Part shown: positions 36,890 to 45,423 of the stretch, in pieces | Layout of the letters: each line of letters begins with the position of its first letter | Numbering within the stretch: position 1 is the first letter of the stretch | Assembly: GCA_009602735.1 (NCBI GenBank) | Contig: WELA01010114.1 | Location: 221,832 to 285,831, forward strand | Source: Mesotaenium endlicherianum | Taxonomy: Eukaryota > Streptophyta > Zygnematophyceae > Zygnematales > Mesotaeniaceae | DNA length: 64,000 nucleotides | Reading direction: 5' to 3' | Made by a program: the position numbers and the translations under genes | Notes under the pieces: generated by a model | What the model was told of the DNA's origin: nothing | Database searches by the model: none | Seen by the model: the letters and a program-made list of their open reading frames with translations, nothing else

Positions 36890-37636
36890 ACATTACTTTC
36901 CCCACAGATCATGCGTTGGGCGGTCGTCGTGAGATCGTCTCCATAGTCCTCAATGGCTTGATGGGCATACCATTTGTCCACAAAATCCTGGCTCGTTGAG
37001 ACAGTCCCCATGCCTCGCGTCGTTCAGCAGGGCATGATGCCCCAAGGTGGAGTCAAAGATCAGCCATGGAGCCCTTGGCTTCATCTTCTTGTAATCCAAT
37101 CCTGGGTGCACATTCTCAATCACAAACACAGGTGGAAACTAATGCTGACGTTCTTGTAGCGACTGGATGATTTTCACCATCTTTCCCAAGTGTTGCGTTC
37201 GATGATCATTGAATCATTTTATCCTTCCGGCTTGGGAGAATGGCTGGCAAGGGAATCCAGCTAACACCCACTCAATCCGGTATGGATGCAGGCTTTCCGA
37301 CCTGACATTCATAATGCATCCGTCAGCCATACGCTCCACATGCTGGTAGGCTGGCACCAGGTTCTCAAAATGATGCATCTGCCGTAGTTGACTTAGTGCT
37401 TCTTGAAAAGCACGGAAGGCGTTGTCGTTGTGGTCCACATAGAGAACCTTAGACACTGTAATCCCCCTTTGAATTAATGCTATGGTTTCAGATCCTAATC
37501 CGCCACATACTCCGAATACCACCACTCCAGTTTCTCGACATGGACTCTCCATCTGAAAAGTTGCTTGAGATAATGGCTCCAGTTGTGGCATCAAGTTTAA
37601 CGTTGAAGTAACTGGATAACATTTGGATAGCAGCAC
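36890..37636 (-). pseudogene. C5-cytosine DNA methyltransferase domain embedded in a retrotransposon
   Basis: Conserved DNMT motifs occur in order: VVVFGVCGGLGSETIALIQR (motif I, SAM binding), VLYVDHNDNAFRAF (motif II acidic residue), EWVLAGFPCQPFSQAG (motif IV; catalytic Cys in PCQ at 37235-37252) and FPPVFVIENVHPG (motif VI, ENV at 37109-37117). A weak motif VIII-like ALLNDAR follows. In-frame stops occur after motif IV (near 37214) and before motif VI, so this copy is a pseudogene. It sits between retropepsin and reverse transcriptase on the same strand. A captured methyltransferase inside a mobile element is therefore far likelier than a host gene. The target recognition domain is not recognisable. 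Confidence 0.8.
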
Positions 37637-38260
37637 TTACGGGCTGCGATCCATGTTACTCACCGTTTCCAGCTGCGCCATTTTGCCTGGCTGCCACACC
37701 AATGGTAGCGGCATGTTGATACTGGTGTAAGACTCTTCCCTAATCTTCATCAGGGGATTGTAGAATTCTGGGCACTCGGTGGTGGCACAGCACTCTAACA
37801 TTCCATAGCTTGCTTCACCGTGGCAGACCATTTTTACAGGAATTTCTCCTCCTAGTTGCTTATTAGTTTGTTGATAGGTCACTTTTTGCTTCCGAAGATC
37901 AATAACCATGCCCAAAGGGATCAACGCTTCTGTCCCCAGCAGTAATTCATGATTTGTTGCTTCTGCCACTGTGCGTTTGATCCACAATGACGCCTTCTCA
38001 GGTTTCCCTGAGTTTACTAAAACTTGAGTTTACTGTGATATTCACAAGCTTGCAAATGATCCCACAAGACTTTGAAATTTGCCCTGATGCGATTCTCAAT
38101 TGGAAAGGGCTCTCTCTCAGATCCCTCGCTGTCAATCCCAATCCCAGAGCCCTCACGACGCGTTTTCCTAGGATGATCGGTTGTGCGCCCGAGTCCAATA
38201 GGATATTCCACCTGACATTGGACATGGGCTAGACCGTTTCCATTTTGACCACTTTACCAA
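37637..38260 (-). pseudogene. Retropepsin-like aspartic protease remnant of the DIRS-like element
   Basis: NILLDSGAQPIILGKRVVRA contains the DSGA active-site triad of retroviral-type proteases. The following frame has HELLLGTEALIPLGMVIDLR, the usual 'LLG...L.PLG..ID' strand pattern of retropepsins, ending with a run into the methyltransferase frame. Stops and one frame change separate the parts. Upstream of DSGA the same strand reads a short K/N/G-rich tail (38516-38229), perhaps gag. Confidence 0.65.
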
Positions 38261-38516
38261 ATGGATTTTTATTCGAGCCGAATTGGCCCGTTCGAATGGA
38301 TTTTGTTCCATTTGAGGCCTCAAATGGATTTTGCTGTCCATGGAAAGCAAAATTCTTCGGCGCTCCTTGCCGATCCACAGCAAAACAAAACACCGAAATC
38401 AATTGTTGTGTTTTTCGGCCGTCTGCGGTTGACAAGTTGCTATATGTCTTCCACTCTCGATCCGCAGTTGCGAATTCGGAATGGTTGGCATCATTAAGTC
38501 GGAGATTATGACACAA

Positions 38517-39801
38517 TTTCGTGATTCACTCCGACATCCTGCATTATCTCTTAGTTTAATGGTAGTTTGCGTCATTGAACTAATTTGCGACACTATTTGA
38601 GCCTCCAGTATGACATCCGTCATGGGTGGCGTGTCGTTACTAAGGTGGCGGTTAAATACGTAGTCACTGGAAGTGTTGAATGTCGTTTGTTGTCGTCGAA
38701 CGTTGTACGCTTTTGACGTTTAGGGGAGAGCCCGTACGCCGTACATGCAGAGAGCAAGTGCCGACCAGTGCCGATTATGAAGATGATCTAAGCTCACGTG
38801 AGGCACAGCCTTTGCGAAGATACATGGTATGACGACAATAGCCGAAGTTCTTGCATGGCACTTGGTGGAGACCTTCACGTGATAAGAGAAACATAGGCTT
38901 CTCAACTTCTTATTTCTTCTCTTGCCGCCCCTTCTTTTTACTACATGTATCCAATTAGCTGCATGTAGAAAGAAGTATATGGAAGGTGCGTCGCAACATT
39001 TGCACGCAAGTGCTAACCATGTTTCATTCATGTGCATCTGTTGTTGATGCTTAGAGCAGGCATAAGTTTCTGGACACAAGCATGCATACTGAGTGTGAAG
39101 TCATCGACTGACATGTTGGTTGCTAAGGAGGTGCTCAGGATCGGATTAGGACCCATATTCACCAAATTATTACAGGAATTCAACCTGAAAGATTGGTGTG
39201 TGCACTGCACACTCGTCCACATCGCTGTTGCTCAACTTGATGAGGCTTGATCGTCAGTGGTGTATTATAGAATGTGGCCTACTGAGTAGAGGCAAGATAG
39301 GCCAGAGCCATATATACAGAATGAGGTAGTGAAATAGAAGATAGGCATGAGGTGTACATAGCACAATAGCCAAAGTCTTAGATGGTAGTAGTAGTGAAAG
39401 GTGCAGGTGCAGTACCCAGTAAGATTGAACAGGTCTTATACATCTCAATGGTGAGCATTTGCGCAAGCTGTATGCAGATTGATATGAATGAAGTTTTCCT
39501 ACACCTTATGTACTGCTTCTTCTACATGCACACACAGCTTGTTTAAGATGTTGCCACTCCGTTTGAAAGGCGTGATTTCACAATGAAAGCTTGAAAAATA
39601 ATGTGGATGAAAAGCAAGCTCACGACTGCCTGAATACACAGCTAATGCGCACATATGAACCTATGTTTACTAGTTTGCTATCATCTATGTGTAGAATAAT
39701 CCCCTATACAACGTATTAGGCCACCTCACTCGTCTCACTAACATACATCTATCCTGCCTCATACTAAGGCAAAGCTGTTACTTTTGCTATATGTAGAATC
39801 T
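38517..39801. other. Unassigned DNA between the DIRS-like and chromovirus elements
   Basis: No protein domain, structural RNA or clear repeat was recognised. Open frames are short and unlike known proteins. It may hold the worn 5' end of the DIRS-like element. Confidence 0.4.
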
Positions 39802-40515
39802 TGAAATGAATCGACTTACCAAATAGGCGATTATCAATTAATAAAGATCTTTACATCAGCAAGTAATCTTTATGGTATTTTCCGTTAACTGTTTTAACGG
39901 CAAAGGACAACACACTAGCAGTGAATAATACTTGTCAGTCAATTGAGAGTAAACTAGCATCAATAATGCAAATCAGTAAACTCATACATAAGCAAGGTTA
40001 GAAGACAGTGCGTATCAATGGCTTCTCGCCTTGGATTCGGATCTCTCTCGGTAAGCTGTACAGCAGAGTTGGCCTCGTTTCCGAATGCCCAACTCGAGAG
40101 CAATGCCTAGCATATGTACATGGAATGAGTTTACTGTTCAACGGTCAGTGCGATGGCACCGCCTACCCGGGAGTTAACCACGTTGGTAGGACCTCGGTTA
40201 ACCAAATCCACCGCCATCTCCCATCATCCCGAATCGCCATCCATCATAGGGATGTCATCTGGCCATTCATCTAGCATACCACACTTAGATGCATATCGAG
40301 GCAGTTCGCTGCTACCGAGTACGGAAGTCAGTTGGCTGTCAAAGAATGTGTCAGCAAGCTGACTTAAGGTGACCTCAGCCTGCTACTTCCGGCCTGAGTC
40401 ATTAAACTGATATTAAGTATAAACTCCAGCAGACTGATTGTTAACTAGAGGCTGAACTTATTTAACTATATTATTTAAATGAATATTATGTCAACCAGTA
40501 TACTGATTCATTACA
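39802..40515 (-). repeat. 3' LTR (element sense) of the second chromovirus
   Basis: 714 bp, beginning TGAAATGAATCGACTTACC on the plus strand and ending ATTCATTACA. It pairs with the LTR at 46912-47658. A polypurine-like AGTTGGAGGG lies just inside it on the element's sense strand. Confidence 0.88.
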
Positions 40516-40600
40516 ATCCCTCCAACTTATCATGTTGTCGCCTCGACAACACTAACACTAATAACAGCGTGCTGTCCCTCTTATCCCCAGCCTGCTGCCC

Positions 40601-42271
40601 TTAGGAGGGAGATGTCCCTGAGGCCCTATACTTGGGGGAGCCAGACCTCCTCCTGTCTTGGGGTCTTCTGAAGCCTGTCAGAGAGGGAGGTTCCGTGTAA
40701 GGACCCCGCGAAGAACGCAGTAACTGGGTTGTTTCCTCCTGCACAGTCTGGAGGGAGGCAGCCTTCTCCTGGGCAGCCCTCAAACTGACAGGTACGTATA
40801 CCGGCATCCCAGAAGGATGTTGCATGACATGAGCCAAGGGTACATGCCCTCTCTGCGAGGGAGATGCTGGCAGGCCTCTGGCTATCTCCCGAGCAGCCCT
40901 CCTGTCTGCTCTGTCTGACTGGGTCTCCTTGCCTGGAGATGGGGTCTGTCCTCTGGCAGTCCCCAGCCAAGTGATATCCTCCTCTTCAGCGAGTTGCTGC
41001 ATGGCCAACCCCGTCTTCTCCCTTATAGGGGATGTGGCAGGCGTCAGGATCACGGCGGGGCTAGTGTCCTCCTCCTCGCCTTCCTCCTCGTCTTCCTCTG
41101 ACTCCTCCTCCTCTCCGTCCCCGGGTTCCTCTGAGACTTCTGGGGTCTCTTCTGTCAGCTGCTCCAGCTCTTCCCGAGAAAAAGAATATCCTACTGACCT
41201 TCCCCTTTTGGGTGCTGGTGGGGGCTGCTGAGTCCGGACCGCATAGAGGTCCTTTTCCCCCTGCTTACTTGCCCATTTGGCATAAGCGTGCTTCCCTTTG
41301 GAGAATGACTCTCGGGCCCTGCTTCTGTCCCCCTGCATCTCTTGGCTCATGCAGTCTCTGACTCCATCCAATCTTGGGTCCCAAGCCGCAATGTGAGGGG
41401 GCAATACTATGTTCCCCTTTAGGTCTGTCAGGAAATCCTCATCCGTCGCCCTGTCATTCTGCTGGTCCCTCATGTTGATGGTCATCCACCGCCAATCAGT
41501 GGGCTTTTGGAAGAAGGCAGCGTCTGTCTTTTTGAGAGTACAAGGGTACCAGTGCCCTGCAAAGTCCAGCTGACTGGTTTCTCGGTTCCTCCGAGACTTT
41601 TGGGGTCTCTCCACCTCATTGTACATGGCCTTGAACCTGTTGTGGGGTGTTGAGTCCTTGAAGCTGTCCGCGTCCATGGGGATCATCCTGATGACCCTAT
41701 CTTCCCCCCAGATACCAGGAATCGAGACAGCCCCTGCTTCGTTCACCTGGGCCATTGCCTTGGCCTCTCTGACCGTATATCCTACCATCCTGGCGTAATC
41801 GTGGTAGAGGAGGAGCCCTGTGCCGACCTCTATATACTTGTCAAAGTTTTCGGATGTCTCCCCTTCCCTCTGGAGGATTTCCTTCTGCGACTCACTGCGA
41901 CTTCTCTGGGCATACTTGAAGGTCTCCTCCAGTAGATCAAAGCCTTTGCCCAGCACCGTGTAGCGGTAGCTGCTGATTCTCCTCTGTTTTTCTTCTTCAG
42001 CCTGCTGCTTCCGCTTCTCCTCAGCTTGCCTCTTCTCCTCTGCTTTCTTGGCCTCCTCTGCAGCTTTTTTGTCCATTTCTTCCTGCCTCAGTCTGGCCTG
42101 TTCCTCCTCCTCCTTCTTCTTCTGTGCCTCCCGCTGTTGTTGGAGTCGTTGTGATTCCCGAGCGGTCATGGAAGATGATTCGATGTCTCCACGGAATTGC
42201 AAGTATTCTGCATGTGCCTCTTCCGCCTTTCTCTTCCTCTTGAGTTCCGACTTTTGAGTCATCTTGCTCAA
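40601..42271 (-). CDS. Extra 556-residue ORF of the chromovirus, function unknown
   Basis: An uninterrupted ORF lies beyond the integrase-chromodomain and before the 3' LTR, on the coding strand. Residues about 5-100 are rich in K, E, Q, R and A (for instance EEAKKAEEKRQAEEKRKQQ) and should form a long coiled coil. A middle part of about 260 residues (from ISSYRYTVLGKGFDLLEETF to AYAKWASKQGEKDLYAV) looks globular. It is followed by an acidic stretch of E/D (about residues 395-430) and a basic, proline/serine-rich tail. There is no signal peptide, transmembrane segment or zinc knuckle, so it is not an envelope-like protein. I recognise no family. It stays open although pol in the same copy is broken, which may mean recent decay or a role in trans. 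A host gene captured by the element is another possibility. Confidence 0.7.
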   Translation of the reverse strand: MSKMTQKSELKRKRKAEEAHAEYLQFRGDIESSSMTARESQRLQQQREAQKKKEEEEQARLRQEEMDKKAAEEAKKAEEKRQAEEKRKQQAEEEKQRRISSYRYTVLGKGFDLLEETFKYAQRSRSESQKEILQREGETSENFDKYIEVGTGLLLYHDYARMVGYTVREAKAMAQVNEAGAVSIPGIWGEDRVIRMIPMDADSFKDSTPHNRFKAMYNEVERPQKSRRNRETSQLDFAGHWYPCTLKKTDAAFFQKPTDWRWMTINMRDQQNDRATDEDFLTDLKGNIVLPPHIAAWDPRLDGVRDCMSQEMQGDRSRARESFSKGKHAYAKWASKQGEKDLYAVRTQQPPPAPKRGRSVGYSFSREELEQLTEETPEVSEEPGDGEEEESEEDEEEGEEEDTSPAVILTPATSPIREKTGLAMQQLAEEEDITWLGTARGQTPSPGKETQSDRADRRAAREIARGLPASPSQRGHVPLAHVMQHPSGMPVYVPVSLRAAQEKAASLQTVQEETTQLLRSSRGPYTEPPSLTGFRRPQDRRRSGSPKYRASGTSPS

Positions 42272-42587
42272 TCATAAACACAATGCAGTTAGTGAAGTCA
42301 TGATATTTTGCCGCTACTGAGTGCCCTTGATGAAGAGGGACGCGATCGGGAGAGTTCCTAGTGTGGAATACCTGGTGTGAGTGAATATAAGGGAAAAATT
42401 GAGTTAGAGAGCAAGTGAGTGTGAGCGCAAGTTGAGTGTGTAATATGGTGATCAGAGACTACCACTCCCTCCAACTTAAATTTAAAAGTGGGCTGCCTGT
42501 CACAACTGTCACTAACTGTCACATCCCCCTCCAACTTATATGGAGACAGGACCGCCTGTCACCTTCCCGTGTCAACTGAAATGACTG

Positions 42588-43630
42588 TTAGGGAGGTGCC
42601 CCAGCCGCCCGAAGGTGGAACCGTTTCAACGCCCCTTTGGCATTGGTCAGCTGATCTTTAAATTCCCAAGTGTCCCCAGAGGCATCGTAACCCTTCCATC
42701 GGATGAGGTACTTCATAACATATTTAGACGATCGACGGACCGAGCGAGCGTCTAAAATCTCATCGACCTCATATTCCTCAGGGTCGCCGTCCCGGACAGC
42801 GGGGACCGGTCCCGGTTGGACAGGTAACCGACCAGTGAACAGTGTATCACCGTTGATGTATGGTTCCAGGAAGGAGACATTAAAGACCGGGTGACCCTTG
42901 TAGTCAGCTGACATGTTGAGTTTGTAAGCATTCTGACCGACACGACGTACCACCGAATATGGACCGACCCAGACAGGGCCAAGCTTTTTCTTGACCACAC
43001 CAGGGAGGTACAGGTGGTGAGCATGCAGTTTGACTAAATCGCCCTAAGAAAATGTCAGCTCCCGACGGTGTTGATTGGCGTATTTTTGTTGGTTTTCTTG
43101 AGCTTTGTGCAGGTTTTGTTGGACTCCTGACAGGGTGTCAGCAAACTCCTGAGTTAACTGGAGGGAGACCCGGTTGTCAATCCCTTCCGGGTCAGTTAAA
43201 GACTCCCCCAGTACATCTAAAGGAGACTTAGGGACTCTACCCAAACTGAGTCCAAAAGGAGTCTTGCCCGTTGACGCGTGCACCGCACTGTTGACCGCAA
43301 ACTGAATTTGAGGCAACAGGTCATCCCAATTATCTTGTTTTTGGTAAATATATGCTCTCAGCACCTCCTGCAGAACTCGGTTAGTTCGTTCAGTCTGCCC
43401 ATCAGTCTGAGGGTGGTTTGCTGTGCTGAGCATCTGTTTGACTCCCATTAACCCCATTAAAGCTCTCCAGAACTTAGAGGTGAATTTGGAGTCTCTGTCT
43501 GAGATGATATTAGAAGGGAGCCCATGTTGGCATACTACATGGTTGTAGAACTGTCTCGCTGTTTCGAGTGCAGTCACTTTGACAATTGTGGGGATAAAAA
43601 TGACCATTTTTGTCAGTTTATCAACGACTA
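42588..43630 (-). pseudogene. Integrase core and chromodomain remnant of the second chromovirus
   Basis: The frame starts abruptly with ILVVVDKLTKMVIFIPT, lacking the HHCC zinc finger and the first catalytic Asp. It continues through NIISDRDSKFTSKFWRAL (second Asp) and NHPQTDGQTERTNRVLQE (Glu). One in-frame TAG at 43044 separates the core from LGPVWVGPYSVVRRVGQNAY. The C-terminus, YEVDEILDARSVRR and YLIRWKGYDASGDTWE, is a chromodomain, which in chromoviruses guides integration into chromatin carrying methylated H3. The frame ends at 42588. Confidence 0.85.
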
Positions 43631-43637
43631 CCAGTAT

Positions 43638-43846
43638 CTAGTCGATCTGGACTTGGAATTGCTCCAGCATCTGGATCCAGCGGTTCTCCCTCCTCGACAG
43701 CTTGGACTTCTTCTGAAAGTGAGTCGGAGCTAGATGATCTGTAACCACGTTAAAAGCTTTACCATGTAAGTATGCTCTCCACTGTTTGAGTACATGAATG
43801 ATAGCTAGCAGCTCTTTATCATGCACTGAGTAATTAATCTCCGGGC
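43638..43846 (-). pseudogene. RNase H C-terminal fragment of the second chromovirus
   Basis: [38 protein letters not shown] and RRENRWIQMLEQFQVQID match the second half of Ty3-type RNase H. The catalytic first half is missing: the sequence jumps straight from the RT motif SKCDFL to this fragment. Its right end jumps into the integrase core. Two internal deletions are therefore visible. Confidence 0.8.
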
Positions 43847-43854
43847 ATCAAGAA

Positions 43855-44480
43855 ATCACACTTGCTCATTTTAGCATATAAGTGATTCGTTCTTAGAGAG
43901 TCCAGGACTGTCTTTAAGTGTTCAGCGTGCTGAGCTTCATCTTTAGAGAAAATTAAAAAAAGCATCTAGGAAAACTTGCACAAACTTATCCAAATAAGGT
44001 CTGAAAATGTCATTCATAGCACCCATGAAGGTGGCAGGAGCATTAGTCAGTCCAAATGGCATCACGTTGAACTCATAGTGTCCATAACGTGTACGGAAGG
44101 CAGTCTTGTGTTCATCCCCCTCAGCAATTCTGATTTGATGATAACCACTCTTGAGATCTATCTTACTGAACACCTTAGCAGCACCAGACAGGGTATCAAG
44201 CAAGTCCTCGATCCTGGGTAAAGCACACTTGTTCTTTACTGTGATTCTGTTCAGGGCTCTGTAATCCACACACATCCGCATACTGCCATCCTTTTTCTTA
44301 ACAAATAGGATGGGTGCGCCGTAAGGTGATTTACTGGGAGAAATATAACCATTTTCCTCAAGCTCTGCAATCTGTGTTTTCAACTCCTCGCTCTCCACAT
44401 AAGACAAGCCATACGTGCGTTGCCAAGGTGGCTGACTCCCAGGTAATAGATCAATCCTATGATCTACTTCCCTCTTAGGG
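43855..44480 (-). pseudogene. Reverse transcriptase fragment of the second chromovirus
   Basis: [57 protein letters not shown] and [18 protein letters not shown] are classic Ty3/gypsy RT. The active-site box FLDD is damaged: the sequence reads VQVFLDA and then shifts frame in a T run. The second Asp of FLDD is lost in the current frame. Downstream residues [20 protein letters not shown] and SKCDF continue in another frame before the deletion. Confidence 0.88.
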
Positions 44481-44518
44481 NTAATAGATCAATCCTATGA
44501 TGTACTTCCCTCTTAGGG
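44444..44518. repeat. 37-bp duplication around a single N (assembly seam)
   Basis: 44444-44480 and 44482-44518 are the same 37-bp sequence (one mismatch) on either side of the N at 44481. Two contig ends that overlap were apparently placed side by side rather than merged. The duplication interrupts the pol frame only through the join. Confidence 0.88.
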
Positions 44519-45423
44519 TGTAGTCCTGGAGGCATATTAAATACATCAGTGTACTGAGCAACAATTTTTGCAGCAGTAGGGTGCTCCGGAGGGCTTACCT
44601 TTTTCTCAACCACTTCTTCAGGTTGAGGAGGTACCTCTCTTAGCAGCAGACAGAACATTCTGTCCTCCTTCCGGTTCCAGCTTTTGACAAACTCCATTGC
44701 ATTCAGCAACTTGCATCCTTCTGGAAGCCTCTTCTTTTCCTTCATTTGCCATCCACACGGGACAAGAGGAAGAGCACTGGTGGGTGCCAAGTCAGTCTGC
44801 CCATCACTGGCTCCTTTCACTTTAACTGTAACTCTGCTCCAACACACTTCAGCTTGATGTCTAATAAGCCAGGACCTGCCTAGTAAGAGGTCATAAAAGC
44901 CAGTGTTGAGTACCTCAAATGTAATCTTTTCAGTTACAACTGCAATGCCAGAACCTAATTGGACCTCAATAGGCTTGGTTATAACTCCTCCCGGGATACT
45001 TGAGGCATCTCCAAGGAATATCTTTCTATTCCCTTGGGTGACAGTAGGCAGCCTTAGCCGCTTAACTAAGTCCTTATGGATAAAAGTATGTGACGCCCCT
45101 CCGTCAACAAATGCCCTCACCTTCCTACCTGCAATCATGCAATGCAGTAGGATAGGGGGGACTGTCTTTTCCTGACTTTCGCATTGTTCTCCTGACGTAG
45201 CAAAGAAATGTTGGACATCAGGTGGAACAAGAGCATCCAGAGTGTGCACTCTCTGGACGTCTATATTGCTGATGGTCTCCTTTATCTGTTTGTCAGGCAT
45301 GCATAGTGAATCCAGTTCAGCAGGACCCATAATACCTGCTACGAGGGCAGCTAGTGACGACTCACTATCTCTAGCATCCTCACAGTCAGTAGACTGGATT
45401 ACTGACTGTTGCTGTCTTTTAAA
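44464..45423 (-). CDS. Protease and N-terminal pol region of the second chromovirus
   Basis: From the -1 frameshift site at 45417-45423 the pol frame runs [18 protein letters not shown], then past [15 protein letters not shown] to [20 protein letters not shown]. Here DGGA stands for the DSGA of the aspartic protease; Gly at the Ser position is common in some Ty3 families. It then continues through [15 protein letters not shown] to a linker ending [13 protein letters not shown] at the N gap. The frame lies -1 relative to gag and has no AUG need if frameshifting is used. Confidence 0.75.
   Translation of the reverse strand, partial: FKRQQQSVIQSTDCEDARDSESSLAALVAGIMGPAELDSLCMPDKQIKETISNIDVQRVHTLDALVPPDVQHFFATSGEQCESQEKTVPPILLHCMIAGRKVRAFVDGGASHTFIHKDLVKRLRLPTVTQGNRKIFLGDASSIPGGVITKPIEVQLGSGIAVVTEKITFEVLNTGFYDLLLGRSWLIRHQAEVCWSRVTVKVKGASDGQTDLAPTSALPLVPCGWQMKEKKRLPEGCKLLNAMEFVKSWNRKEDRMFCLLLREVPPQPEEVVEKKVSPPEHPTAAKIVAQYTDVFNMPPGLHPKREVHHRIDLLXLRGK
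45382..45423 (-). promoter_or_regulatory. -1 ribosomal frameshift signal at the gag-pol junction (second chromovirus)
   Basis: On the minus strand the gag codons CCT TTA AAA contain the heptamer T TTA AAA (45423-45417) in the correct phase. Seven nucleotides later a perfect 10-bp stem (ACAGTCAGTA / TACTGACTGT) with an 8-nt loop follows at 45409-45382. The gag stop TAA lies inside the hairpin. After a -1 slip the frame is open into the protease. Heptamer, spacer and stem all fit established -1 frameshift signals. Confidence 0.8.

Larger units (their letters stand above)
34150..38516 (-). mobile_element. Degenerate DIRS-like retrotransposon carrying a cytosine methyltransferase
   Basis: Reading leftward, remnants occur in a consistent order: a gag-tail-like stretch (38516-38229), a retropepsin (38225-37637), a C5-cytosine DNA methyltransferase (37636 to about 36890), a reverse transcriptase (about 36640-35922), and a DIRS-type RNase H with its downstream domain (34636 to about 34150). 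All lie on one strand without intervening unrelated sequence except a solo LTR inserted at 35077. Frames are broken by several stops and shifts, so the copy is dead. The RT and RNase H motifs ([32 protein letters not shown]) are of the DIRS/Ngaro kind rather than Ty3 or Ty1. No tyrosine recombinase and no terminal repeats were recognised, so the element's ends are unknown. Confidence 0.75.

Noticed and set aside
37214-37636. Host DNA methyltransferase gene exon
   Set aside because: It is continuous on the same strand with retropepsin and reverse transcriptase remnants, lacks intron signals and carries stops, so it belongs to the element.
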